NCBI GenBank assembly: GCA_016717325.1
Contig: JADKFV010000023.1
Span: 1 to 17,440 of the forward strand
DNA: 17,440 nt
Direction of reading: 5' to 3'
Source of the DNA: Bacteroidota bacterium
GTDB taxonomy: Bacteria; Bacteroidota; Bacteroidia; AKYH767-A; OLB10
Part shown: positions 1 to 7,899 of the stretch, one piece after another
Layout of the letters: each line of letters opens with the position of its first letter
Numbering within the stretch: the first letter of the stretch is position 1
The notes under the pieces: generated by a model
Told to the model about the DNA's origin: nothing
What the model saw: the letters and a program-made list of their open reading frames with translations, nothing else
Databases searched by the model: none
Made by a program: the position numbers and the translations under genes

Positions 1-101
1 AGTACTATACTTGAATAAAGTACGGTCTGCTTATAAATTTTGCTCAAGGTCATGGTGGTTTTAATTGCCGTTAACGTAAATCCGGGATTAACGAAGTTTT
101 T

Positions 102-249
102 AAAATGAGGGCATTACAAGGTAATGAGCCAGCATGTTAATAAGCCGTAGTTCAATTGTTTGTGGTTGTTCAAATGTTACCGTAGTAGTTCAAATGTTTG
201 TACTTGTTCTCAATGCCCTCATTTTTAGCCTTCACACTTACTGGCTCAT
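102..249. repeat. interleaved inverted repeats with internal direct repeats
   Basis: AAAATGAGGGCATT at 102-115 recurs exactly inverted at 212-225, and ATGAGCCAG at 124-132 recurs inverted at 241-249. The two pairs are interleaved rather than nested. Between them an imperfect direct repeat of about 24 nt starting TAGTTCAA occurs at 148-171 and 186-209. A 14-bp exact inverted repeat at this distance is unlikely by chance. Multiple short terminal repeats of this sort occur at ends of some insertion sequences (for example the IS21 family), but no transposase matching that idea is present, so the origin is unknown. Confidence 0.5.
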
Positions 250-342
250 ATGTACACAGTACATTTTGCCACCATTTAATCTTTTTTGTTATCGCAGTTA
301 TTCTCCACGAATTATTTCCTTTCTTCAAGTTTATTCAACCAT

Positions 343-507
343 TCATTGGTCACTTTCATCAATAAATTTTTCAGAGTAAACCAGCTCAACTGTTCTTGAA
401 ATTAAAGCTTCCTCATAATCGCTTAACACAAATATTTATCGCGCATAAATTTCCATTTTGGCATTTTTAATTTCAACAATGAAGTTGTCCACATCTGCTT
501 GAAATTT
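343..507 (-). pseudogene. possible broken coding remnant, unidentified
   Basis: Reading the minus strand through 507-343 gives a protein-like, charged sequence (for example VDNFIVEIKNAKMEIYAR, then IFVLSDYEEALISRTVELVY) interrupted by one in-frame TAA at 436-438 and ended by TGA at 343-345. The amino-acid composition looks coding, but no family is recognised and no start codon with a ribosome site is seen. It may be the decayed tail of the small gene just upstream at 516-811 or of an unrelated gene. This is a weak call based on composition alone. Confidence 0.22.
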
Positions 508-515
508 TTATCACT

Positions 516-811
516 TTAGAAGCAAAGATTCTTATTGCCGACTAAAAATTTAAGGTATTCTCTCTTAAATGCTGATTTAAAAATTGTTATAGGTAAAATT
601 CCGAGAATCAATAAGATTGTCAGTGACATGGAGTGATCCATATCAATAAACTTGTTCCCAAACGCAATAAAAATAGAATAACATTAAAAAGATTGACAGA
701 ACTAATCCAACGAAAATTGGTGATGGTTTTTATCTGTGATTTGTTCATCAAATCCAATTGTTCAAACTTTAAAATTTGAGAGAAATAACCCTCTTCGATT
801 TTTGTATTCAT
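516..811 (-). pseudogene. small membrane protein gene with one frame break
   Basis: The ATG at 809-811 is preceded by GGAGG at 816-820, four bases upstream, a strong Shine-Dalgarno match that is unusual in Bacteroidota and supports this start. The first frame gives a soluble N-terminus of about 35 residues (MNTKIEEGYFSQILKFEQ...) and then a hydrophobic segment (VNLFNVILF). It would stop at 620 after 63 residues. A shift near 675-685 moves translation into a frame reading IAFGNKFIDMDHSMS and a second hydrophobic segment (LTILLILGILPITIF), followed by a basic tail and a TAA at 516-518. The joined product would be about 98 residues with two membrane helices. The family is not recognised. The break lies beside a run of five T, so a sequencing error is possible. 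Confidence 0.45.
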
Positions 812-815
812 ATTT

Positions 816-820
816 CCTCC
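816..820 (-). promoter_or_regulatory. strong Shine-Dalgarno site for the small membrane protein gene
   Basis: GGAGG on the minus strand, four bases before the ATG at 809-811. Other genes in the window lack such a site, so this one fixes the start and hints at foreign origin or a different expression strategy. Confidence 0.55.
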
Positions 821-893
821 ATCGTCAAGTATTTCAAAATTGCGAAAGTGATTCGATTTTTCTGCTTAAAGCTTTTCATCTTATTAAAGTTGG

Positions 894-925
894 ACTGCTA
901 ATGCGCACAACTGTTCGTTAGCAGT
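894..925. repeat. inverted repeat, 8-bp arms
   Basis: ACTGCTAA at 894-901 pairs with TTAGCAGT at 918-925 around a 16-nt loop. The GCTAAC-type edges recall recombination-site ends, but the element is short and lies 83 bp upstream of the small membrane protein gene. It could be a terminator-like or cassette-edge structure; the sequence alone does not decide. Confidence 0.35.
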
Positions 926-1058
926 GCTATAATTGCAGATGTTTCACATAAATATACGCCCCTCTCATTAGAGTTATATATTTTTTCACGGTGCTAATGT
1001 ATTGAAAATTAATATGCAAAATTTTTTGTAAAATACATATGCACCTTTGCGGAGCTAT

Positions 1059-1280
1059 TCAGTGAGTATTCCCGAACTGTTCATATATATTTGTATTAGG
1101 TGCTATAAATCCGTCAGAATGCCTTACAATTTTGCTAATTTCTTTTTGCTCATATGTGTATATTTTATGGTGGTATTTATAGAATGAATTGTCGGGTAGT
1201 TCTTGTATTAATTTAATTTCATCTGCATTTCCAGCAAGAGAGTGGCAATGTTGTGTTGCAAAAGTGAATGAGAAAAACAC
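1059..1280 (-). CDS. short hypothetical protein
   Basis: An open frame of 73 codons starting at GTG (1278-1280), with an in-frame TAA only three codons upstream, so the product cannot extend further. The translation is hydrophilic after a short hydrophobic start (FFSFTFATQ) and contains NADEIKLIQELPDNSFYKYH and YTYEQKEISKIVRHSDGF, which look like real protein rather than random reading. No family is recognised and no ribosome site or promoter is seen. It lies downstream of the response-regulator gene on the same strand, in a region rich in broken genes, and may be the C-terminal fragment of a longer lost gene. Existence as a functional gene is uncertain. Confidence 0.33.
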   Translation of the reverse strand: MFFSFTFATQHCHSLAGNADEIKLIQELPDNSFYKYHHKIYTYEQKEISKIVRHSDGFIAPNTNIYEQFGNTH

Positions 1281-1339
1281 AAAGCGTTAAAAAATAAATT
1301 GGCTTAACTTGATGGTGCAGAATTTTTGTAAAACAATAT

Positions 1340-2089
1340 CTACTTATCCAACCATTTTTTAAAATCGTTTACACGTTCGCGGCTTACTATGGCATCATCA
1401 TCTATAAGAGTTGCGTTACTCAACTTTAACCGGCTGTTGAAATAAGGTGCCACTTTTTGAATGCTTTTATATTCACAATCACTTTGCGATTAATGCGAAA
1501 AAAGAATCGGGCAACAGCATTGGTTCAAGGTGTCCTGAGAGTAATCGATGCTGTATCGTTTACCGGCATTGGTGGTAAGCAATACAACACCATCTTCGAA
1601 AATAAAATGGTCTATATCTTCCAGCTTGATGGTGGTGATGGTGTCGCCCATTTTCACCACTTAGGAAGCGGTTTTATAGACTTATTCATGTTGCTGTAAG
1701 CTGAGGCAATGTCGGTGATAATGTTTTGGGGATACACATTTTTTAGGCGCTTAAATTTTTGCAACGCTTCTTTAAGTTCACTTATACCAATGGGCTTCAA
1801 CAAATAATCAATACTGTTTACTTTAAAAGCCTGTATGGCATACTCATCGTAAGCGGTAGTAAATATTGGGAATATCAATTGCGATTTTAGAAAATATTTC
1901 GAAGCTTAAACCATCGGCCAAATGCACATCCACAAAAAGCAAGTCGGCTGTGGGTAGTGCAGAAAAAAAATCGAGGCTTTTTTTCACCGAATCTATCACG
2001 GCAATTATTTCGATAGAGCTCAATTTTTTTAGCAAATTAGTAAGATACTCTGCCGAAAGTTTTTCATCTTCTATAATAATGGCTTTCAT
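1340..2089 (-). pseudogene. LytTR-family response regulator, frame-broken
   Basis: The start ATG at 2087-2089 follows the kinase stop codon with no gap, as is usual for LytS/LytTR pairs. The N-terminus is a receiver domain: acidic pocket E7-D8 (MKAIIIEDE), phospho-acceptor D54 (LLFVDVHLADG), then, after a shift near 1855-1862, FTTAYDEYAIQAF and the conserved Lys in DYLLKPI. A second break near 1655 (AAGTGGTGA, where PLPKVVKMGD is expected) leads into the LytTR DNA-binding domain: ITTIKLEDIDHFIFEDG, then, after further breaks near 1540 and 1460, FFRINRKVIVNI, APYFNSRLKLSN and VSRERVNDFKKWLDK, with TAG at 1340-1342. The reconstructed length is about 250 residues, normal for the family. The domains are certain. 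Whether the four or so breaks are mutations or sequence errors is not: at least the one at 1655 is a plausible single-base homopolymer loss. Confidence 0.88.
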
Positions 2090-3103
2090 TTAGTTTTCGA
2101 AGTAAGGTATTTTCACTATGTACGACTTTTCGTTTTCAATAATCTCCACTTCGTTATTAGTAAAATGTTTATAACGCGCCGTATATTTGCAGTCCGGTTT
2201 TAGTTGCGTCTTCTTCATTCGAGCGCAATTGAAGATTATTTTTATGGTGAGATAATTTTCGTTTGCACTTACCGAAACAGTTAGCGGATGGTCGGTCGAT
2301 ACTTCGTTGTGCTTTACGGCATTCTCCACCAGCATTTGCAATGCCATGGGAGGAATAAGTTTAGACAATAAATTTTGCGGCACATCCATTTCGAAAACAA
2401 AACTTTTATCGAACCGTATCTGAAGCAAATAGGTGTACGATTTTATAAATGCAAGTTCGCTATCGAGCGATACAAGTTCGCTGTTGCGGCTATCGAGTAA
2501 GTAGCGGTAAACTTTTGATAATTGATTAATAAAATCGACCGCCTTATCCTGATCCTTATATACCAGCGATGCCAGCACACTCATATTATTAAACAAAAAA
2601 TGTGGATTGATTTGGCTTTTCAAATTCTGTAATTGCGCCTGTGCACTTTCGGCTTTATACTTTTCTACTTCGACCAATGATTTTTTCCAGTTCGAAAAAA
2701 ACTGTGTGCTTATTTCTACTGAGAGTATCATAAATGAAATAAGTACTCCTATTGCAATTGACGATAGCATCAATTTCCCTTGGTGCAATTCGACATTTTC
2801 GCATACATAGGTATTAAAAACAAGCATTGGTATATAAATGGCAAAGGCACTAAACACAAGGCTTACGGGCAAGTGTACCAATATTCGTTTTGCCGGATTG
2901 ATTACCCAAGGTAGTTTTTTATTTAGCATATCATCAATCCGGAGATTGCCTTCCCACACTAAAATTGTGATGATAATGGATATTAAGAAATCATATACCC
3001 GAGGATGATCATTTTCGGGCCAGGGAATAATAGCATGAAGTAACAGCGATATTAAAATCCCTGTTACTATCATGTACACAAAACGTTTTTTATTTTTCCG
3101 CAA
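2090..3103 (-). CDS. LytS/YehU-type sensor histidine kinase
   Basis: A 337-residue membrane kinase of the family His_kinase (PF06580). Four hydrophobic segments fill residues about 8-27, 36-50, 76-96 and 112-130. The H-box INPHFLFNN puts the phospho-accepting His at about 168, and the N-box LVENAVKHN is at about 259-266. It would phosphorylate the LytTR regulator encoded directly downstream with zero spacing. Oddly, residues about 289-310 are out of register. The neighbouring frame reads KNNLQLRSNEEDATKTGLQ, the expected ATP-lid/G-box region, and the normal frame resumes at RYKHFTNNEVEII. Three single-base losses in short runs (in ATAAAAATAAT, CTGCAAATATA and CGGCGCGTTAT) would explain this, so the frame is open but probably wrong over about 20 codons. 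The gene sits downstream of the oxidoreductase and receptor genes, suggesting co-transcription. Confidence 0.85.
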   Translation of the reverse strand: MRKNKKRFVYMIVTGILISLLLHAIIPWPENDHPRVYDFLISIIITILVWEGNLRIDDMLNKKLPWVINPAKRILVHLPVSLVFSAFAIYIPMLVFNTYVCENVELHQGKLMLSSIAIGVLISFMILSVEISTQFFSNWKKSLVEVEKYKAESAQAQLQNLKSQINPHFLFNNMSVLASLVYKDQDKAVDFINQLSKVYRYLLDSRNSELVSLDSELAFIKSYTYLLQIRFDKSFVFEMDVPQNLLSKLIPPMALQMLVENAVKHNEVSTDHPLTVSVSANENYLTIKIIFNCARMKKTQLKPDCKYTARYKHFTNNEVEIIENEKSYIVKIPYFEN

Positions 3104-3114
3104 TGTTTAAATCC

Positions 3115-3703
3115 TTAAAATGATGAATGAGAATTTGCTTCTTTCGTTCCAATTCCGGCTACTTCCTTTAGCCATTTATTTCGGGCATCTAAGGTAGAAT
3201 TTCTTATTGGCCCAATGGTAAAAACTTTTACCGGTTTTATTCCACAAAATTCCAGTGTAGATTTTTTTAATTGGTTGATGCTTGGTCTGCCATAAGCTAA
3301 CCTGTAGTACCAACCCGGCTGATCGAGGGTGGTGATGATTGTTGCCGTTTTGCCGCTTAATAATTTATCCCACCAAACCGAATTTTCGCGGTACTTAAAT
3401 GCAAACCCTGGCAGAAAAACGCGATCGATAAACCCTTTCATTATTGCCGGCAAGCCACCCCACCACACCGGATGAATCCAAACTAAATGGTTGGCCCAAA
3501 GTATTTGCTGTTGTGCTTCTACAAGGCATGGTTCAAGTTCGGTGCGCATTTGATATCCATATTTTAATGATAACGAAAACTCCAAATCTTTGATTACAAT
3601 TTCTCTGATTTCTGCACCTGCTTCATTTGCACCTTCTTTATATTTCTTTGCAAGAGCGAAATTAAAACTATCCACATTGGGATGTCCGTTTATGATGAAA
3701 TTT
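3115..3703 (-). CDS. flavodoxin-fold NAD(P)H:quinone oxidoreductase
   Basis: The product belongs to the Flavodoxin_2 family (PF02525; KefF/MdaB/NQO1-like), cytosolic FMN or FAD enzymes that reduce quinones with NAD(P)H. Visible family marks are HPVWWGGLPAIMKGFIDRVF (flavin-binding and dimer region), GFAFKYRE, and PGWYYRLAYGRP near the C-terminal third. The longest open frame begins at an internal ATG (3673-3675, DSFNFALAKKY), which would omit the first beta strand. Just upstream, a frame offset by one base reads NFIINGHPNVDSFNF, the expected N-terminal phosphate-binding strand, after a run of six A. A one-base excess in that run would restore a start at about 3701-3703 (GTG; an ATG is not present). 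The gene starts 17 bp after the receptor gene and ends 11 bp before the kinase gene, so it is probably in the same transcript. Confidence 0.8.
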
Positions 3704-3720
3704 TTTCACAATCTGTATTT

Positions 3721-6062
3721 TTAAAATTGTACTTTGTAAGAGAAGTTTGGAAAAAATCCTATTTGATAAGCAGTGTTTATTTGATTGTTTACAGGATTAT
3801 ATCGCTCGGCAAAAACATTTTTATTGTTTGTTATATTCTGAATATCGAAAAATAATCCTTGCGATAATTTACGTTTCTTGCTGTTGATGGTGATACCTGT
3901 TTTTATATCGAGGCGAAAAAAATCGCTGTTGCGTTTCGAAAAAGCAAATTCATCGCCCATCAAAACTTGTTCGTGTGCCGCTTGCGATGCAGCTAAATCA
4001 ACAGGGTATAATGCCTTCCTCCGGCCTGTGTCATTTTACATCGATGGTAAATGAATTGCGTTTTTCTTTGCCCAATTTAAATTCCTTTCCAACAAGCGCA
4101 TTATAAACATACTTTCCGTTGAAGGCCGTATTGTGTTCCACACTATTGCTGCCTTTATATTTCGATTCGTATACAGTTCCAGTTAGTAAACCATAATACC
4201 CCTTGCTAAAAAATTTTTCTATTGTCAATTCTAAACCATAATTTGTACCTGAACCATTGTTTTGCAAATAACCTTGCTCGTTAGGATTGAAACTTGCGCC
4301 CGAATTGAGCATGGAAAAGCTGCTTGAATAATTGGTAACGGGAACATTTGAAAGCAACTGATAATATGTTTCTACTTTCACACGCCAATCCTTTGCAGGC
4401 AACACATCGTAACCCAGTACAAAATGTTGACTGCGGGTAAAATCAAGATTTTTGTTCGATAAATCATACGTGCCATTGGCTTGCAATTCGCGGTGAAAAT
4501 AAACATCGGTAGGTTTCCTTTTTATTATTTAGCTGGTACTTAATTCCTGCACGTGGCTCTATCGAAAAAGAATTATTCAAAGTAAGAAACTGACTATGCA
4601 CTCCAACATTTAAAGTAACATTGTCGTTAAAATTATATTTTGCATGAGCGTAACCCTGTATCAACGATGTGTAATCGTTGTAATCCCATTTTTGGTTCCA
4701 TTGCGAATTATCTTCTTTTACGCGATAAAATAAATTCAGATTTATAACCTCGTCAATCACTCCTGCCTTGATAAATAATTTGGAATTTACTTTCGAATTG
4801 AAAGACGAATTTACCGAGTAACGAATTTGTGTTGCTTTATTTTCTGTCACACGCACAATATTTTGTTCTGTGTTTCCTATTGTATCGAGATTGAAATTTG
4901 ATGCCGCATACGTACCTCCTATTACGGTGTTGATATAAGATTTTTCGCCAACACGTATAAAATGTTTTACTCCCGCCAAAGCAATATCGCTGGTGAAGTA
5001 ACTGTCCTTGGTAGGGTCGGCAAACAAATCGGTGCTATCGGTTTTAGAATGCAAAAATTCGATTTTACTTTTTCCTGCCATACCAAATAAAGTAAAGCGA
5101 CCCGCCTTAGTATTCGCTCCATTAATTTTGAAAGAAATATCCTGATAAAATGGTGTGGCCGTGGTGCCAATAGGAATGCCAATTTGCTGAGCAAGTCCTG
5201 TGAATGAATAGCGGTAAGCCACTAAATACGATGAGCCTTTCTCTTTATTAATTGGTCCTTCGGTCATAGCTTCTATACCGGTGAGGGCGCCAAATTGAAT
5301 AGTGTGTTCCGCTTTTTCAGCATTACCATTGCGAAATCCTAAATCGAAAACACCTGCGTTTGCATTACCATATTCGGCCGGAAAAGCAGAAGTGAAAAAA
5401 TCGGAATTTTTAAGAATGTTTGTATTAATAGCACTTACTGGCCCACCGGTAGAACCTACAGTAGCAAAGTGATTTGGGTTGGGAATATTTAATCCTTCTA
5501 TACGCCACAATACTCCGGTGGGCGAATTGCCGCGTATAACAATATCGTTGCGCGAATCATCGGGCGAACTCACTCCCGCAAAATTTGCCGCCAGACGCGA
5601 TGGGTCCGAACGGCCACCGGCATAACGGTTTACTTCTTCCATTGAAAACGAACGCCCGCTTGTGGTGGTGAGTTCGTTTATGGTTTCGTTTTTCTTGGTT
5701 GCCGAAACCACAATTTCTTTCAATGTGTTTACATTTTCTTCAAGCCCTATTTCCACCACCACTTCTTTACCGGCAGTAACTACCACGTTGGGTATTACCA
5801 ATTCTTTATAACCGATGTAAGAAACTTTTAAATCGTAACGACCTGGCTGTACCTCATTGAGTTTAAAACGCCCATCCATATCGGTATTAGCGCCTTTAAG
5901 TGGTGTGGAACCCACTATTACAATATTTACACCGGGTATAGAAACCATCGATGCCTTGTCAATCACAATCCCTTTGATTGTTTGCGTTTGGCTTTGCGCC
6001 CATGCTTGTGATGTTACAAATGTGGTAACAACCATCAATGCCATAAAGAGTATTTTTTTCAT
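3721..6062 (-). pseudogene. TonB-dependent receptor with CarbopepD-regulatory-like domain, frame-broken
   Basis: An outer-membrane TonB-dependent transporter, about 780 codons when rejoined, normal for the family. The ATG at 6060-6062 starts a signal peptide (MKKILFMALMVV...AWAQS). The frame extends upstream to 6236 but that part is leader. Next come a carboxypeptidase-regulatory-like domain at about 28-105 (GIVIDK, GANTDMDGRFKLNEVQPGRYDL), a plug domain at about 130-230 (RLAANFAGVSSPDDSRND, IVIRGNSPTGVLWRIEG) and a beta-barrel ending FFPNFSYKVQF. Breaks: near 4500 the frame changes and about 12-15 residues usually present between GIKYQLNN and YFHREL are missing, suggesting a small deletion. 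Near 4030 and 4005 two single-base losses in A and C runs restore IDVKMTQAGGRHYTPVDL. No SusD gene follows, so it is not a classic Sus pair. The substrate is unknown. Confidence 0.87.
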
Positions 6063-6487
6063 CTTGTTTTGTTTTATGCTGCAATAGTACTTGTGGGCAA
6101 CAATGTATATTGCATCAAAATCCGTGAGTTGTTGAATTTGGTTGTTGAGTTGTAGGATGGGTTTTATCGGGGAATGTAACGAATGATGAATAAAGGTATG
6201 AATGACATTTGTATTCTTATAAAAATAAATGAACACTTGTTACCCAAATTTTTACAAAGTCGATTTCAATTTTAAAAAGCAGTAATGATTTTGAATTGGA
6301 TTAGTGAATAAATTTTTGGGGTTGATAAAATTGCCGAAAATAATCGGAGAAAAACCCAAATGCTATAAAGTCAAGAGAATTGGTTTTTATCCCGTAGGGA
6401 TTACCGCTTGGTAAAAAGTAAAAAGACCGTGTATTTTGTGCCGTAGGCACTACCCATTTTGCAGCCTTCATTTAGCGTCATTGGATA
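6063..6487. other. intergenic region between receptor gene and insertion sequence
   Basis: This 425-bp stretch holds the 5' leader of the receptor gene and, at 6389-6450, the REP-like hairpins listed separately. I could not find a full TAnnTTTG box with a well-spaced -33 element for the receptor gene, so its promoter is not placed. No coding sequence is supported. Confidence 0.5.
6389..6450. repeat. two REP-like hairpins with GTA loops
   Basis: ATCCCGTAGGGAT (6389-6401) and GTGCCGTAGGCAC (6438-6450) share the plan five-base arm, GTA loop, five-base arm, with different but self-complementary arms and a common CCGTAGG core. The first is followed directly by TACCGCTTGGTA (6402-6413), another small hairpin. 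Preserved pairing with changed arm sequence indicates that the structure, not just the sequence, is maintained. Similar CCGTAGG palindromes are, from memory, common between Bacteroidota genes. Confidence 0.6.
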
Positions 6488-6513
6488 GTCCTTACAGGCA
6501 TACGCGTCAACTT
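6488..6513 (+). repeat. left terminal inverted repeat of the insertion sequence
   Basis: It starts GTCC and ends CGTCAACTT, and matches the reverse complement of 8127-8152 at 22 of 26 positions. The inner 17 bases (6497-6513, GGCATACGCGTCAACTT) have a single mismatch. Confidence 0.7.
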
Positions 6514-7813
6514 TAGCTCGAATCATTCATTTGCTCGTGATGGTTTTTCCTATCATACCTTGTATCATAACAACAATATTTGGTTAGGATGTCAATAGTA
6601 TCAGAGGCATCAAATATTTTTCTTTTTATTAAAGCCATTATTTCAGCCATTACATTTACATTGTCTTTTAAATACCTTACAAGCTTAAGTAGGCTAATGG
6701 CTTTGCCTGTTTTTTTAAATACTACTTTGCTAATTACTTCGTAGATAAATTGAGTAACGACCAATAGCCATATCATTTTACCTTTGAGAATAAATTTGAG
6801 TTGATTTTCGGAAACATCGTGTATATTATCGAAGTTAAGGTGGCTTTTCATGGATTTAAAAAATTATTTCTATTCGCCATCTCAATTTATATAATGAAAA
6901 AATATCTTCGCTTGTTATTTCATCATCATCAATAGATGTAAAGTAGATTGACCAAGAGAGCAGTTGTAATAACACATTACTAGGTGTGCCACTACTAGAC
7001 TTTTTAATTGACGTCTTCTTTCATTTGCAATAGCATCACTTACTTTGTCGGCACACAATGTTACAATTACACCATCAGGGCTTCCAATTCTAACTTTTGC
7101 CTTTAGTTTCTTTTTATTCTTTACAAGTTTATATACATCAATTACCTTCCAGTGTTAACGTTATAATATTTAAAAACATGATAATACCTGTAAATAAAAT
7201 CGGCCTTATGGGCAGAGGATACGCAACATTTCTGCAATGGTGCAATAGCCTCTGTCTCTAATAATAAGATCTCCATTATTGATTTGCAATTTATGTGCAG
7301 CAGATTTATCATTTATAGAATAAGAGTCGATTGAAAAAAAGGGTGAAAGTATTTGTTAGAATATCTAAAGCAACTTGCACTCTTGCATTGGCTACTTGTG
7401 AGAAATTATTTTTAACTCCTGAAAAAACTCATAAAGTCTTTGTGGGAGTTTAATGATGGAGCTATCTTGAATTACGATTCGCCTGAATTTAGATTTGAGT
7501 TTGCTATTTGCAATTCCAAGTTTTGTTTGAAGTAGCTCGTTGAAAATTTTATCAATGAATACGATAAAAAATTCTTTACTCATGGCCTTGTGCAAGGCTT
7601 GCTTGGTAACACACTTATCGATATCATCTACAAATGTGCTGGCCATAGTATTAAAACTAACAACCTCCTTTGTTACGTTATGTAGCAGAGCCAAAGATAG
7701 TCTAACCCATCTAGCTTTCTGATTCGTTCAATGAATTTATTCTCGATAGCCAAGCTATTGAGTTTGGTTCGATCGAACCCAAGATCATGTAAAAAATTAA
7801 TGTATTTATCCAT
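6513..7813 (-). pseudogene. IS4-family DDE transposase, multiply frame-broken
   Basis: Starting from ATG at 7811-7813 (MDKYINFLHDLGFDRTKLN) and moving between frames, a complete IS4-type transposase of about 430 residues can be read. The N-terminal region has CVTKQALHKAMSKEFF. The first catalytic Asp is in RIVIQDSSIIKLP (near 7450), the second Asp in DLIIRDRGYCTIAEM (near 7245), and the Glu in YKLRWRIEIIFKSMK (near 6860), which fits the family signature Y-(2)-R-(3)-E-(6)-K exactly. The C-terminus ends ILTKYCCYDTRYDRKN and stops at 6513-6515. About seven shifts are needed (near 7690, 7405, 7335, 7220, 7155, 7005 and 6860), several at runs of A or T. All catalytic residues survive, which argues either for recent inactivation or for sequence errors. 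A -7 box at 7819-7826 lies so close to the ATG that the mRNA would be leaderless. Confidence 0.87.
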
Positions 7814-7818
7814 AAAAT

Positions 7819-7826
7819 CAAAGGTA
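7819..7826 (-). promoter_or_regulatory. -7 box of the transposase promoter
   Basis: TACCTTTG on the minus strand, a perfect match to the Bacteroidota consensus TAnnTTTG, five bases upstream of the transposase ATG. Transcription would begin at or next to the start codon, giving a leaderless message. The -33 region falls within or beside the palindrome at 7843-7860; no clear TTTG -33 box is seen. Confidence 0.55.
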
Positions 7827-7842
7827 TGGAATAAAACATAAA

Positions 7843-7860
7843 AATAGTATATATACTATT
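7843..7860. promoter_or_regulatory. 18-bp perfect palindrome, probable operator
   Basis: AATAGTATATATACTATT is fully self-complementary. It is placed almost centrally between the -7 boxes of the divergent transposase (7819-7826) and AbrB-like (7874-7881) genes, 16 and 13 bp away, so it covers the -33 region of both. AbrB/MazE-fold dimers bind such symmetric AT-rich sites and usually repress their own gene. I infer that the passenger protein controls both promoters. Confidence 0.6.
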
Positions 7861-7873
7861 ATAATATATACAC

Positions 7874-7881
7874 TACTTTTG
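7874..7881 (+). promoter_or_regulatory. -7 box of the AbrB-like gene promoter
   Basis: TACTTTTG, followed by C, fits TAnnTTTGC fully. It lies 18 bp before the ATG at 7900, which leaves a leader of only about 10-13 nt. It also overlaps the upstream in-frame TTG at 7879, which argues against that TTG as the start. Confidence 0.55.
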
Positions 7882-7899
7882 CACAAAATAAAATATGAA

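Larger units (their letters stand above)
1..515. other. gene-poor stretch with repeats and a possible coding remnant
   Basis: No convincing intact gene is visible on either strand. The plus-strand open frame at 134-379 has a hydrophobic, Cys/Ser/Phe-rich translation with no recognisable domain and overlaps the repeats at 102-249, so it is not called. The stretch holds the inverted and direct repeats listed separately and a short broken coding-like remnant on the minus strand at 343-507. Confidence 0.5.

Noticed and set aside
148..209. IS21-family terminus
   Set aside because: The repeated TAGTTCAA segments recall multiple terminal repeats, but no istA/istB coding sequence is present; too weak to call.
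134..379. Plus-strand open frame of 81 codons
   Set aside because: Hydrophobic low-information translation that runs through the direct and inverted repeats; no start context or family.
1457..1699. Plus-strand open frame opposite the regulator gene
   Set aside because: The complementary strand encodes a clear LytTR domain, so this is its shadow.
4967..5194. Alternative minus-strand frame inside the receptor gene
   Set aside because: The overlapping frame is the receptor beta-barrel with recognisable motifs.
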